A stretch of 64,000 nt of DNA. It comes from Flectonema sp. DT1601. Lineage: Eukaryota; Euglenozoa; Diplonemea; Diplonemida; Diplonemidae. Positions 30,468-40,702 of the stretch are shown one piece after another; the stretch's first letter is position 1, and each line of letters starts with the position of its first letter. Both the position numbers and the translations under genes were made by a program. The notes beneath the pieces are model-generated. The model was not told the origin of the DNA and searched no databases. It was given only the letters and a program-made list of their open reading frames with translations. The DNA lies in the NCBI GenBank assembly GCA_964019425.1, contig OZ025851.1, positions 496,001-560,000 on the forward strand, in the 5' to 3' direction.

Positions 30468-31232
30468 AACCTTTCCATAGAAAAGAGTATCGATAAAAAT
30501 GAATGGGAGGTTTGAAAAAAAAAAAAAAAAAAAAACGTTTAATAAGAACCCCCCTTTTTGAGGTTGGGTTTTGATCCATAACATAAGGTTGCGGAAAGAA
30601 AAAAAGAAAATTAAAAAAAAAAATGAAATAATAATAATAAAAAAGAGTTTTTATTGAAAATCCTTTTGTTTGAGGAGTACCTACTATCTACCATAGACAC
30701 TACGTGTATGGTTGGTTACTCACTGAGACATGTGCGGTTAACTTTTGTAATAGCAATCACTGCCGAATTCTATTCTCGTTATCAGCTTGGAATTTCTTTT
30801 TTCTAATTTTATTTATTACTTGACAAGGTCTCCTTACATTAAGAGAGCATGTTGTTCACTGTGAGATATGACTGTAGTATTATTAAATAGTTTTTTTTTT
30901 ATTATTTTATATAATTATAATTTTTTCTTAGCACCCTGTCCTCGGGTTTCTTTTTATTGTTGATTGACACTAATGATGATAATGGAGATAAAGAGGTACA
31001 TGGATTACTCTCGAAACTTAAATACTGTTTACCAAATACATCTGTTGTAAATAATTGACCCCCCTCAGGCATTTCTTTTCCCCATTTTCTAACTACAAAA
31101 AACAAACAAATGCCTCAGTGAAACACGACAACGACAACAACAACAATATAAATCTACTCAGACTTATATATAAAAAAAAAAGAAGAACAAAAATATAAAA
31201 ATAAATATAAAATATAAAATATAAAATAAAGA
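30468..31232. other. Intergenic
   Basis: About 765 bp with A- and T-tracts and no gene that I can support on either strand. The final 100 bp before the next ATG are AT-only microsatellite-like DNA (AAATATAAAATATAAAATA). Confidence 0.55.
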
Positions 31233-32375
31233 ATGAATGCCTTGTCTAGAGCAATCTACAGAAGAATATATCGACAGTGTCAAGAAATTGATAAATGTGT
31301 CTCAAAGAGGGCAATGCTAGAAGGACATCAAGTTGGATACCCAGTTGGTGACGATAAAACTAACGCAACTCGACGAATTATTGAACGATTTTGGAACTTA
31401 AATGGTCAGTCAGAACTGTGGGTTCCAAACACGGAAAAGAGCATCCGTGAAGTTACTCCTTCACTTAGAGAGTCTTGGAGAGAAGGAGGTCATTTGGAAG
31501 ACGCGATGGCAACTATGAAAATACTGCGAGACTTAGTTATAGAACCACAAGCTCTACCCAGACTTCCATATGAACCAGACATTAAGTCTAAACAAGTTTT
31601 TCAAGTTCCACATTTTGATCTCAAGAAACCTGGCGAGCCAGCTCACATCCTTCTTGCGCATCCACTGCTTCCGGGTGAGTTCCGTCACACTGTTATATTA
31701 CTTTTTAATAGTAATTATCACGCTACTCTTGGAACTATCTTAAATAAACCGTCTGTTGATAAATCAGAAACTGTAACATATGAAGGTGGACCTGTTGGCA
31801 TAGACCAAACACTTTGGGTTCACAGAAACACAGACGCTTCTATCATCCCTGGTACGGAATACGCTGGTGGTGGGATGTACCAAGGTGGAAGTCACGGAGT
31901 ATGTTTTTTTTTTTTTTTGTCTGGGATAACTTTGGTAAAAAACGCGGGTTTGTTTGTTTGTGTCACGAAACCCCCGTGAACCGACTTTAAACTGATAAAG
32001 CTAAAGGAGGTTTACGTGTGTGCTGCCCTCAACATTCTTTTTCGTTCTTACAATACTTGTTAAATGCAAAAAAAAAAAAAAAATCAGCAAATTATGGATG
32101 GATTGGTAGACGGTACTCTAGACAGAAATGACTTCTTCAGCATAAAGAGTGTAGCCGCATGGAGCTATGGTCAGCTACAGGCAGAAGTCTCTGAGGGGTT
32201 TTGGATAGTTGCTGAGTGTCCAGACATATCAAAAACACTTGATCATGACATCACTGGAGAAGACTTCACAACTCAATTTTGGCAACATATGCTCATTAAC
32301 ATGGAGGATGAATCAGGATCAATACCTCAGCTGTCTAGAATATATGATAATTGCAGAAAGAGACTTTCTGGATGA
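31233..32375 (+). CDS. YqgE/AlgH (DUF179) family protein (2 exons, 317 aa)
   Basis: Exons 31233-31898 and 32088-32375 join in phase 0 (GGA|CAA). The C-terminal ~190 residues match YqgE/AlgH: PGEPAHILLAHPLLPGEFRHTVILL, LGTILNKP, YEGGPVG and a late FWIVAECP segment. Bacterial YqgE proteins are about 190 residues; this one has an extra ~125 residues in front, rich in Arg and Glu, with a basic start that could be an organelle presequence (inference). The biochemical role of the family is not settled. The 189-nt intron carries two dispersed sequences: an inverted copy of the ~45-bp motif and a short block plus A-tract that is also found in a myosin intron. Confidence 0.88.
31960..32014 (-). repeat. 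Dispersed ~45-bp motif, copy C (intronic)
   Basis: Reverse complement reads AACCTCCTTTAGCTTTATC then AGTTTAAAGTCGGTTCACG and GGTTTCGTGACAC. It matches the copies at 19354-19408, 25131-25170 and 41614-41668 across 40-50 bp. Confidence 0.75.
32014..32083 (+). repeat. Intron-resident short element with A-tail, copy 1
   Basis: The block ACGTGTGTGCTGCC...CAACATTCTTTTTCGTTC...TTGTTAAATGC followed by an A-tract. It is nearly identical to 60216-60293. Both copies are on the coding strand and end right at the 3' splice site. Confidence 0.85.
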
Positions 32376-33036
32376 TTCGATTTTTTTTTTTTTTTTAAAA
32401 AGGCGAATAATTTGTATTAAAAACCTTCTTAACCTGTCTTCTTGATTTGTTTGTTTTTTGTCTGTTTTTTTTTTTAAAAGAAGTCAGAGTTCGAAAAAAG
32501 AGTGAAGTGGAAAAAAAAATAAAATAAATAAGGAAAAAGAATTAATATTGATGTGTCGAAAAATAAAAATGTAAGAATAATCTGTGGTTGCATAGCTTCC
32601 TTGATTTAAAGGAGCTTTTTTGTAGTGAACTAAAACATGCTCTGTCGTCCCGACGAGCTTCGATTCGACGATTCTTATCACCGGACCTTAAGATAAGAAC
32701 GAATATTGAAAAAAACTGATTTTTTTTTTGAATAAAATCCTTACTGATGTGGGTCCAGATTTACAGGACAGAAAAACAAATGTTTTTTCCACTAGTGTTA
32801 TATGGAAAAATCCTTGAATTTTTTTTTTTTTTTACGTGTTCTTATTTTTTTTTAAAGCTGCATCAATAATAATTAAAACGCAAATGAAAATGAACCGTCT
32901 TATCAAAAGAACACTCAAATGTCGTCGCTATTGGTGCATTGCAGTGTTCTGATTTTTTTTTGTTTGTAAGTTGAACTTTGTGTTATTAGCATATTAAAGG
33001 TTCTGACCAGCAAAAAAAAAAAAAAAAAAAAAAAAA
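32376..33036. other. Intergenic
   Basis: About 660 bp of A/T-tract DNA without a recognisable gene on either strand. It ends in an A-run of about 26 that touches the next ATG. Confidence 0.55.
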
Positions 33037-33549
33037 ATGACATCTTCTGAAGATTCCAACAAGTCGAAATTATCAAAGAGAGGAGGAGGGTCCAGCAGCG
33101 ATGATGTCAGCGGCGTTTACAATTCTCAAAAAAATTACTCTGAAAAAGAGCAAAAAAATAGCAACACTGCGAAAGAAAAGAGCACCAGCAATGCCTTTAT
33201 CTTAGGTAATGTCTTATATCCTCCTGGATTGAATCGAAAACAGAGAAGGACAATATTATTTACGAGCAATCAATGTCAGAAGAGTAGTATCGATGGTATC
33301 AAAGCCTATCATGTTGTTGGTCGTGAAGATGGCAATGTTTCTGATGATGAATATCAAAAAATAATTTCGAATCGACAGGCGTTGGGATCTCCTTCATCAT
33401 CTCCGTCTGATAGTAACATTCAGAACTCTTCTTTCAGTGACGACAACATCATCCGTCGCAGTACCAGAGACGCCAACATAGACATCACCGTTTGCCAGTC
33501 TTGGCTAAAAAGATTGGGTGCTTGGGATGATAATGTAGTTTTGGATTAA
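33037..33549 (+). CDS. Unknown low-complexity protein (170 aa)
   Basis: Not recognised. The protein is rich in Ser, Asn, Asp and Lys and probably mostly disordered. The best-ordered pieces are ILGNVLYPPGLNRKQRRTIL (~52-71) and the C-terminal ITVCQSWLKRLGAWDDNV. No membrane segment or signal peptide is seen. The ATG directly follows a ~26-nt A-run. Codon usage resembles neighbouring genes and the strand agrees with them, so I accept it as real, with moderate confidence. Confidence 0.6.
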   Translation: MTSSEDSNKSKLSKRGGGSSSDDVSGVYNSQKNYSEKEQKNSNTAKEKSTSNAFILGNVLYPPGLNRKQRRTILFTSNQCQKSSIDGIKAYHVVGREDGNVSDDEYQKIISNRQALGSPSSSPSDSNIQNSSFSDDNIIRRSTRDANIDITVCQSWLKRLGAWDDNVVLD

Positions 33550-35081
33550 AAAAAAAATCAAATAACAAAAAAAAAAAATAAATCAAGCGGCATTCATAAA
33601 CTGACGAGTTCTTTTTTTTAATAGGGATTATTATTTACACTTATTCATTTATTTATTTATATATTTTTATTACTTTTTTTTTTAATGTTTTATCTATCTC
33701 TCTCTTTCTCGCTCTCTCTCTCTCTGTCTTTCTTTCCCTTTTTTTCTTAAAAAAATTATATATTTATTATTCTGTCATAGGCGTTGCTCTCTCTTTTTTT
33801 TAAAATGTTGTTGTTTTTTTTTTATATGTGTTTTGCTCTTTCCCATTCCTGTTGTAAGTAAACGTCACGAGTATGACACATTGAAAGGAGGTACTCATCC
33901 ATTTAGAACAACAAGACCATTCGAGCCTCCTACCCACAGTGTGGGTACGTAGGAACTGGTCGTCACAAGCAGCACACAAATCTTCACAAAGTGTCACACT
34001 CTCAGGTGCTCACTGAATTGAAAATTTTATTTGTTTTTTTTCGGGATTGAGACCATTGTGAATAAAGTTCTTACTTTTTAAAAAAAAACAACAACAACAC
34101 CAACACCAACACCAACACCCAGAAATAACAACAATCAGCGACTCTTGTTTAATTTATTCTTTAAAGCCTTTCTCTTATAACAATACGCGTTGTAATGTAG
34201 AGATGGCAAAATAACAAAACCCCCCCCTCTACTTCTCTCTGCGCATTAAATTATATTAATTTCCCCCCTCTTCCGCCAAAGACACTTTTTTTGCCAAACA
34301 TCAGGTTATTCGTAAGTATTATTTTAGTTTACTAACTTTCCTTTTTTTTTTTTCCTTCTTTCTTTCCCCTTCTTCCCCTTCATACGTTACTTTACCAGTG
34401 CAGGTGATGGGGGTCGGCTACTCTTTTTTTCCCCCTTCCTTTTTGATGAAAATATTTGTCAGGAATCAGTAGTGGTGATGTGTGTCGTTTGAAATACTGA
34501 AACTTCGTTCGCTTTTTTTTTTTTTTTTTCTTCTTCCTGGAGTTTGGCTTCCCAACGGCAGTGACTACTATTTTCCTTCCGAAAAAAAAAAAAAAAACGC
34601 ATAAATTTCAAATCGAGATTGGTGAAAGGAATTTTTTTTTTTTTGACATTTTTTTTGTTTATTTAACAAAAAAAAACGAGCAAGCAATCCCTTTTAGTCG
34701 GGTTGGATGCTTTATATTTGTCTCGAAAAAAAGAAAGAAAAGAAAAGAACAAAATCCTGTGAGAAATAGTCTTTTTACACATTGCTATCTGGTTTTTTTT
34801 AACTTTTTTTTTTTTTTTTTTTGATAATATTATTTATATCAATTGCGAGTATGTATGCTCAGAAACATAATTATATACCATTCTCTATCCCTTATCTCAT
34901 TAACAAAAAAAAAAAAAAAAAAAAAAAAAGTTCTCAATTAAATTTATTATATTGAAATGTTTTCTTTTGATGGAAGACAAACCAGTTAATCCAATCGACT
35001 TATTTTAATCATTTTTTTTTTTAATTTCACAACCAAAAAAACAGTTAAAGGTGGGGGGGGGCACACGCCCAAAACGTTAAC
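33550..35081. other. 1.5-kb gene-poor spacer
   Basis: No gene is supported on either strand. It contains TC-rich and CAACAC microsatellites (about 33697-33736 and 34090-34122), many homopolymers, and a hairpin near 33930-33955 (TACCCAC/GTGGGTA). A G8 run lies about 30 bp before the next ATG, with an AAACAG acceptor-like site just upstream. Confidence 0.55.
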
Positions 35082-36095
35082 ATGGGATCGCTATGTTGTT
35101 GTCTTAAAGAGGATACCCCAGAAAGGACTACTGCCAGTGCCGTGCCAGTAGCAGGAACAGATGTTGTGACACCAGGGGGAGTAGTGGGAACACCAGACGT
35201 TACTAATATCGGTGAAAAATCTAATAAGCTTGATGACTTGTTGAAGAAAGAAGATTCAAAGAGAGAGGAGATAGCAGAAAGTGTTGTTGGTATGCAGCTC
35301 AATGTTAAAGTGAAAAATCCATTTCCAAATATCTCTCGAAAACTCGCAACTGTTCCCCCAGCGATTGTATGTTCTGGATGTGGATACAGTATTGCTTATT
35401 GTAATCACATCGTCACTAATCCTGAAATTAGAGTCAGCGTTGATGACTCACGTAAATGTCTTGTTGTTCTTCAAAGTAGTTCTAACGCGTTACCTGTTAC
35501 TCATGAGCCTCGACCTGCTAGGAAATCAAAACAAATATTTAAAACATTTGGTGGAGACATTTACGGAACATTGAACGCTCCTCCACACAGCTTATTAACA
35601 ACTTCAACTTCGAGTACAGTCGTTCCTTTAAAACAGAATGAAGTTTGTCCGAATTGTGAAATTTTTTTAGGAATTATATTGTCAGTCGTTGTTAACGGAA
35701 TGACTAAAAGGTATATTCACTTGGGAATGAGATATGTTCGATTTATCAATCCTGCGACGGAAGAACCCATTTATGAAAGAACAATAATACGATGTGCCTC
35801 ATGCCAAATTCCTCTCTCCTACACTGACCAAGTATTATGCACCAAACGGAGATGGGCAATGGGACAACATGCCTGTTATATGAATTCCCTTATCTATGAT
35901 AATGTTTCGTTGTCATCTCCAAGAGAAGAGCGTCTTGCTCAGGGTAAGTTTATAATGGCGGACATCTCATGTGTTTGTGGTAAGGTTATTGGATATAAAT
36001 TCTGTCAAGACTTGTCGAGGAACAGTAGAAATGTTTATCAAGTTGGGAGGTTTGGGTTGCTCTCTTCTTTATTTGTAGTTGACGGGCTGGGATGA
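35082..36095 (+). CDS. Yippee/Mis18-fold zinc protein with N-terminal acylation signal (337 aa as read)
   Basis: The start MGSLCCC fits N-myristoylation at Gly2 with palmitoylation of Cys5-7, so membrane attachment is likely (inference). After a disordered segment there are two Cys-pair modules. One is CSGCGYSIAYC...CPNCEIFLG (~106-200). The second is CASCQIPLSYTDQ...CVCGKVIGYKF...YQVGRFGL (~246-330), with the spacing of the Yippee/Mis18/cereblon beta-tent (CxxC, ~50 residues, CxxC, G-Y/W). The first module may be a diverged second copy. The C-terminus is uncertain: read straight through it ends at 36095. A GT-AG excision of 36039-36078 would instead continue in frame as LTGWDDDDSVIQQIIAMM. 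Confidence 0.7.
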   Translation: MGSLCCCLKEDTPERTTASAVPVAGTDVVTPGGVVGTPDVTNIGEKSNKLDDLLKKEDSKREEIAESVVGMQLNVKVKNPFPNISRKLATVPPAIVCSGCGYSIAYCNHIVTNPEIRVSVDDSRKCLVVLQSSSNALPVTHEPRPARKSKQIFKTFGGDIYGTLNAPPHSLLTTSTSSTVVPLKQNEVCPNCEIFLGIILSVVVNGMTKRYIHLGMRYVRFINPATEEPIYERTIIRCASCQIPLSYTDQVLCTKRRWAMGQHACYMNSLIYDNVSLSSPREERLAQGKFIMADISCVCGKVIGYKFCQDLSRNSRNVYQVGRFGLLSSLFVVDGLG

Positions 36096-36774
36096 TGACG
36101 ACTCTGTAATCCAACAGATAATCGCAATGATGATTCACAACAAAAGTGCACGCAATCCCCTTATGAAGGGAGAGTGCTTTTTTTTTTTTTTCCTTCTTCT
36201 TTTTCCCCTCTCTTTATATTGCCTTGATAGGTTGTCTTGTTTTTTTTTTTTTTTTTTTTTTTTTTTTCTGATCTGATTTTCCCTAGTTTTTCCTGATATA
36301 TGTATACTTCGAAACAGTGAATAGCTGTTGTTGTTTAGTAAATATTGTAGCTTGTTACTTATCTTAGCGAGCTGGGCAGAGCTAATTTTTTTTTTTTTTT
36401 TTTTTAAACTTATTGACAAAGTAGTTAATAGGCCTACACTCTGCCGTATCCTTTGTGCAAAACTCGATTCCGTACTGCACTGATTAATTAGTCTATAATT
36501 ATTATAAATATGTTTATATCTCCCTCTTGGAGAAGAATTGAATTTATAAGTCGTCTCTTACACTGCAAGCGGTGATCTGGATGATCACTTACGTCTAATT
36601 AACGTACGTCTCTTCTCATGGATGTGATTTTGCATAACTGGTATCCCGTGAGTTTCTCCGGAGTTTCCCTGACTTCGAAAAAATAAAAAAACAAAAATTC
36701 ATTAAAAATACGTTACCATGTTCCATTCTACTGTTTTCTGTTTGTTTCCTTAAATTTTTATTTCTTTTTTTTTT
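36096..36774. other. Spacer before the MULE
   Basis: The first ~85 bp may be a downstream exon of the Yippee-like gene (frame DDDDSVIQQIIAMMIHNKSA). The rest is T-tract DNA with a GTGATC-TGGAT-GATCAC hairpin near 36570 and a T10 run abutting the transposon. Confidence 0.45.
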
Positions 36775-38811
36775 GAGATTTTCGCTATTGGGGGGTCCAA
36801 TAATTCCATTTTCGCTATTCAGTAAAAGAATTTTTTTTTTTTTCGCTGTTCACTGAATATGATAATTTTTTTTCGCTATTCACTGAAAGTGATAATTTTT
36901 TTTCTCCATTCAGTAACAAAAAAAAAAAATTTTTCGCTGTTCATGAAAAAAAAAAAAAAAAAAAAATTCAAAAAAAAAAAAAAAAAAAATTGACACTTTT
37001 TTTGCCACCAAAATATCCTTGAACATTTTCATACAAATCTGTGAATAAATGGAAAAAAATAAGGAGGCGTTAAAGCTCTCCGCCAGGTTGGAACGACTTT
37101 TTCATCGCTGTGTCGAGGCCTTTCTGCTGGTCTGACATCAGTGCATACCCGTCGAAAAAATCTTCACCAAGCGTGCTGCGACACTTGTCAAAAAACCATC
37201 CCCAGGTTTTTTTGCTCTCGTTTCCTGTGATGGCAAAGGCAACTGGGAACTCTCGCCCAGAAGCATCCATGCCCAACAACGTTAGAAAGTTCCCGACGTA
37301 GTACCCTTTCAGGGAGCACCCATCGGTCACCCCAAAACCTTGGGGACAATGTTTTGCGAAAGGGCGAGGAACAAATGACAAAATCGTCCGTCCTTGTCCG
37401 CAATGTGCCACTTAGTCCCAGGGTTTGCCACCTCCGCTGCGCGGCACCACGACTCTAAGAATTTGTACCCGTCGTGGGGATCCCCGTTGATCTCCCTATC
37501 CGCCTTCTGCAGCGCGCGATAGGCGGTGTCCTTCTTTATCACGACCCCCTTCTCCTTCATGTCTGCGATTAAACACGCCGCGGTGTATTTCTCTCCTAGA
37601 GACCTATGTTTAGTGTTGTGGCAAAAACTAATAGTAACCAACCAGACAATTATGAGGCAGGCAGGCAGGCATACCTACACTTTTCAGCAGCAAGGTATGA
37701 GACAGTATTCTTCATACCGTAGGAGCTGCTTTCTCCAGCAGCACACGTGCTGTCGTGCCGGAGAACCACACGCGTTATGTGGTAGCAACCTTCGTCTGTT
37801 GCTGTGGCACATACTTTCCACCCACATGCGTTTGTGCACGTGAATGTTCACCCTTTTCCCCACTACGTGGCTTGTCTTAAACCCCCTTCCCGAAGAACAA
37901 GAAGCGAGGGTTACCCTCGCGCGAAGTGCATCAAAGGATTGAAAGGTTCCCTCAATACTAGGTCTTGTGTCAGCCAAAGCTGAGGCAGGCTGAGTTTCAG
38001 TGGCAGCAGGTTGAGTTTCAACTATCTTAGAGATTGAGAATAAGAGTTCGTAGTAAAAGAGTAAAAGCCTAGAGAGAAAGAAAAACGTTTATGATTAGGA
38101 ACTTGTACGTTTTACCGAACGAAGCATCGTAGCCGACCAGTTTCCTTCGAGAATCCGCAGATGGTGCAGGGCTAAACCGAGATGAGGAAGATAACACCCG
38201 CACACGGATGTTGAGATAACGTTTGTATGATGTTCATCTGGCTTGACGAGATTAGCAAAGACAAGTACTCACGGAAAGGTTGGGTTGTTCGTCAGGTCCT
38301 GATAGTGTGCTCAGCCTCTGAAAAATTTACTGAGTGCATGCAAAGAACGGTATGTGTGCAGGGCTGGGTCACCTTACAGAGAACTGTTGTCCTCTTACAC
38401 GTCATTCCAACCGAATTTCAAAGTCAAGACACCTGCGAGTTACAGACAGCCTGGTCGCAAGCGACACTCCTGTTTCTGACCGGGTTATCAGGGTATCTAA
38501 CTCATGCAGGCATGAGAGCTTTTTTAAGGCTACTTTGAATTATCAAGAGCGCAGTACTGCCCGAAGGGTTCCCGCGTGTCAAGATGCATTTGCATGTACT
38601 GAGCAGAAGTTCCAGAAAGATTACTTTTATCATTTCCCAAGTCATCACATCTTTGACCGTTTGTGTTATTGGCTTTCAATCAATCCATTATCATAAATCC
38701 ACAGATGAGTGTGCTGAATAGAAAGTAAAACGGCACAAAGCTTTTGTCCAAGTGACAAAAAAAATTGTTCAAGGTACCAGCATGTTCCCAGCAAAGAAGA
38801 AAAAGAAAAAG

Positions 38812-38843
<32 letters not shown>

Positions 38844-39119
38844 GGAAAAAAATTTTTTTTTGGCAGTGGAAAAAGTTGTAACTTGTAGTGAACAGCGAAA
38901 AAAAAATTTCAACTTCTAGTGAATAGCGAAAAAAAATTTATAACTTGTAGTGAATAGCGAAAAAAAATTTGTAACTTGTAGTGAACAGCGAAAAAAAAAA
39001 TTTTCTTTTACTGAACGGCGAAAAAAAATTATCACTTCTAGTGAACAGCGAAAAAAAAGTTACTGCTTTTAGTGAATAGCGAAAATGACATTATCAGGCA
39101 CCCCAATAGCGAAAATCTC
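36775..39119. mobile_element. MULE (Mutator-like) DNA transposon, 2.35 kb
   Basis: The ends are inverted: left GAGATTTTCGCTATTGGGG, right CCCCAATAGCGAAAATCTC. Inside each end are iterated ~30-bp subterminal repeats with core TTCGCTATTCACTGAA (about four at the left, seven at the right, inverted). T-runs flank both ends, so a 9-bp target duplication of T residues is possible but cannot be proved. The element carries a broken minus-strand transposase (37070-37977). The right half (about 37985-38860) has no recognisable ORF. It is non-autonomous now. Confidence 0.88.
37070..37977 (-). pseudogene. MULE transposase remnant
   Basis: Minus-strand fragments give, in order, an N-terminal finger-like region (CATATDEGCY...HDSTC in one frame), then KYTAACLIADMKEKGVVIKK and AYRALQKA. 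The catalytic region follows: VTDGCSLKGYY...GMDASGREFPVAFAITGNE with the first Asp, and ALMSDQQKGLDTA with the second Asp. The frame shifts several times, near 37345-37400 and 37640-37700; a piece of the latter may have been an intron. The segment carrying the third acidic residue and the C-terminal finger is missing, because the left subterminal repeats begin soon after the second Asp region. Confidence 0.85.
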
Positions 39120-39357
39120 TTTTTTTTTTTTTTTTCAGTTCTGGTTCTGGTTCTGATTTTTTTTTTTTTTTTTTTAAATTAAAAGAAATGGTTAAGAACT
39201 TTGATATGATTCAGTTTTTTAAGTTACTTTTATATCGACTTAAGTTTTTTTTTTTCTTCTTTTCTTTTTTTCTTTTTCTTCGTCTCTCTAATTGTAGTAA
39301 TCAAGCCTTGTTATCGTTAAAGGTATTTTTCTTTCTTCCAATCCACTACTTAATTTA

Positions 39358-39400
<43 letters not shown>

Positions 39401-39577
39401 TTTTTTTTTTCTCCCTCTATCTATTGAAATACTGTTCCTGCAAAAAGTAAGGGAAATCCTTTTTGAAAGTAGTAAAAAAAAAAATAAAAATAAATTAACA
39501 ATTTTGTTTCTGTTAAACTAACAATTTTTTTTTTTTTTTTTTTGTGTGAAAGTAAGTTTTGGGACTATCTGTTTTGG

Positions 39578-39609
<32 letters not shown>

Positions 39610-40702
39610 TATTTTTATTTATAAAAATACTTGTTCAACAAAGAATGCTTCGCCTTAAAGTTTGCACGTTTTTAATCTTTTTTTTCCCCTTTTTTTTAAA
39701 TTCTCATTGACAAACGAAGAAGCGAGAGTTGAATTCTCTTTCTCTTCGTGTCAAGATTGTGAGTTCTTTATAAGGGGTGACGATGACTAACTTTCGGTTC
39801 TTTTGTTATTTCTGTTTTGATACGAAAATGGAACCTTTTTTTTTTAATTTTTTTTTTTATATTAAATATACTTACCCGATCTTTTTATTAGCAGTGGCCG
39901 TGATGCTGCACTACACACTTAACCTGATCTGGTTCAGGCCGTTTTTTTTTTTTTTTGTTTGTTCATGCTTGCCTTCATGCAAGGAAGCCCAGCGGTTTTG
40001 TTTTGTAAGAAACAAAAAAAAAAGAAACAAAATTCGTAATTATGTAGAGCTGACCTAAGGTGGGCTCTGAAATCTTTTTTTTTTTTTGCATGCTGTACTG
40101 CTGTTTGCCTGGGCCCGGGTGGTATTTTGAGGAGAGGAGTGTGGTTTTTATTTTTCTTCTTTTTCTTTCCTTCTTTTCTTCAATCTAAAACAACACACCA
40201 CCCACAATAACACAACACACACAAAATATAAAAGCTTAAATGAACGATAATAAAAATAACAAAACGTTTAGAGAAAAAAGAGAAGAAAGAAGAAAACACC
40301 AATGGCAGTTGGCCTTGGTTAGAATTCTTGCCTCGTTTGAATTTTTTTTTTTTTTTTTTTTTAATAATATAAGTCCTGAGGATATAACTACAACAGTATT
40401 TTGGATTTTAAAAAAAAAAAAAAAAAAAAAAATGATAATTTTGTTTCTAACAGGACACACAGGATAAGACACACAACACTACTAAGTCAGGTTGAACAAA
40501 TAGGTGTTAGCAACCACCTTCCTTAATACTTGCTCTTTATGTCAAGTAACTCTCAACACGAATACTGATGGTCATAACGTCCCTTCACGTCTGAGGGAGT
40601 CTTTACGGTTGTGTGGTAATCGAATAACTGTTCTAAAATAAATGCAATTTTTTTTGTTACTTTTTACCCTAATCTATTATTCTTAACAGCATCACAGGTG
40701 AC
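39120..40702. other. 1.6-kb gene-free spacer
   Basis: T-runs up to ~37 (39361-39397) and a TTA microsatellite (39581-39608) dominate. A ~46-nt imperfect hairpin lies at 39709-39754. Several smaller stem-loops follow, including AGGTG...CACCT at 40502-40518 and TACTTG...CAAGTA near 40530-40552. No ORF looks like protein. TTCTTAACAG, 14 bp before the UBC9 ATG, is acceptor-like. Confidence 0.55.

Noticed and set aside
38227-38696. Plus-strand ORFs in the right half of the MULE
   Set aside because: Two overlapping frames of similar length, no recognisable motif, and a position inside a decayed transposon.
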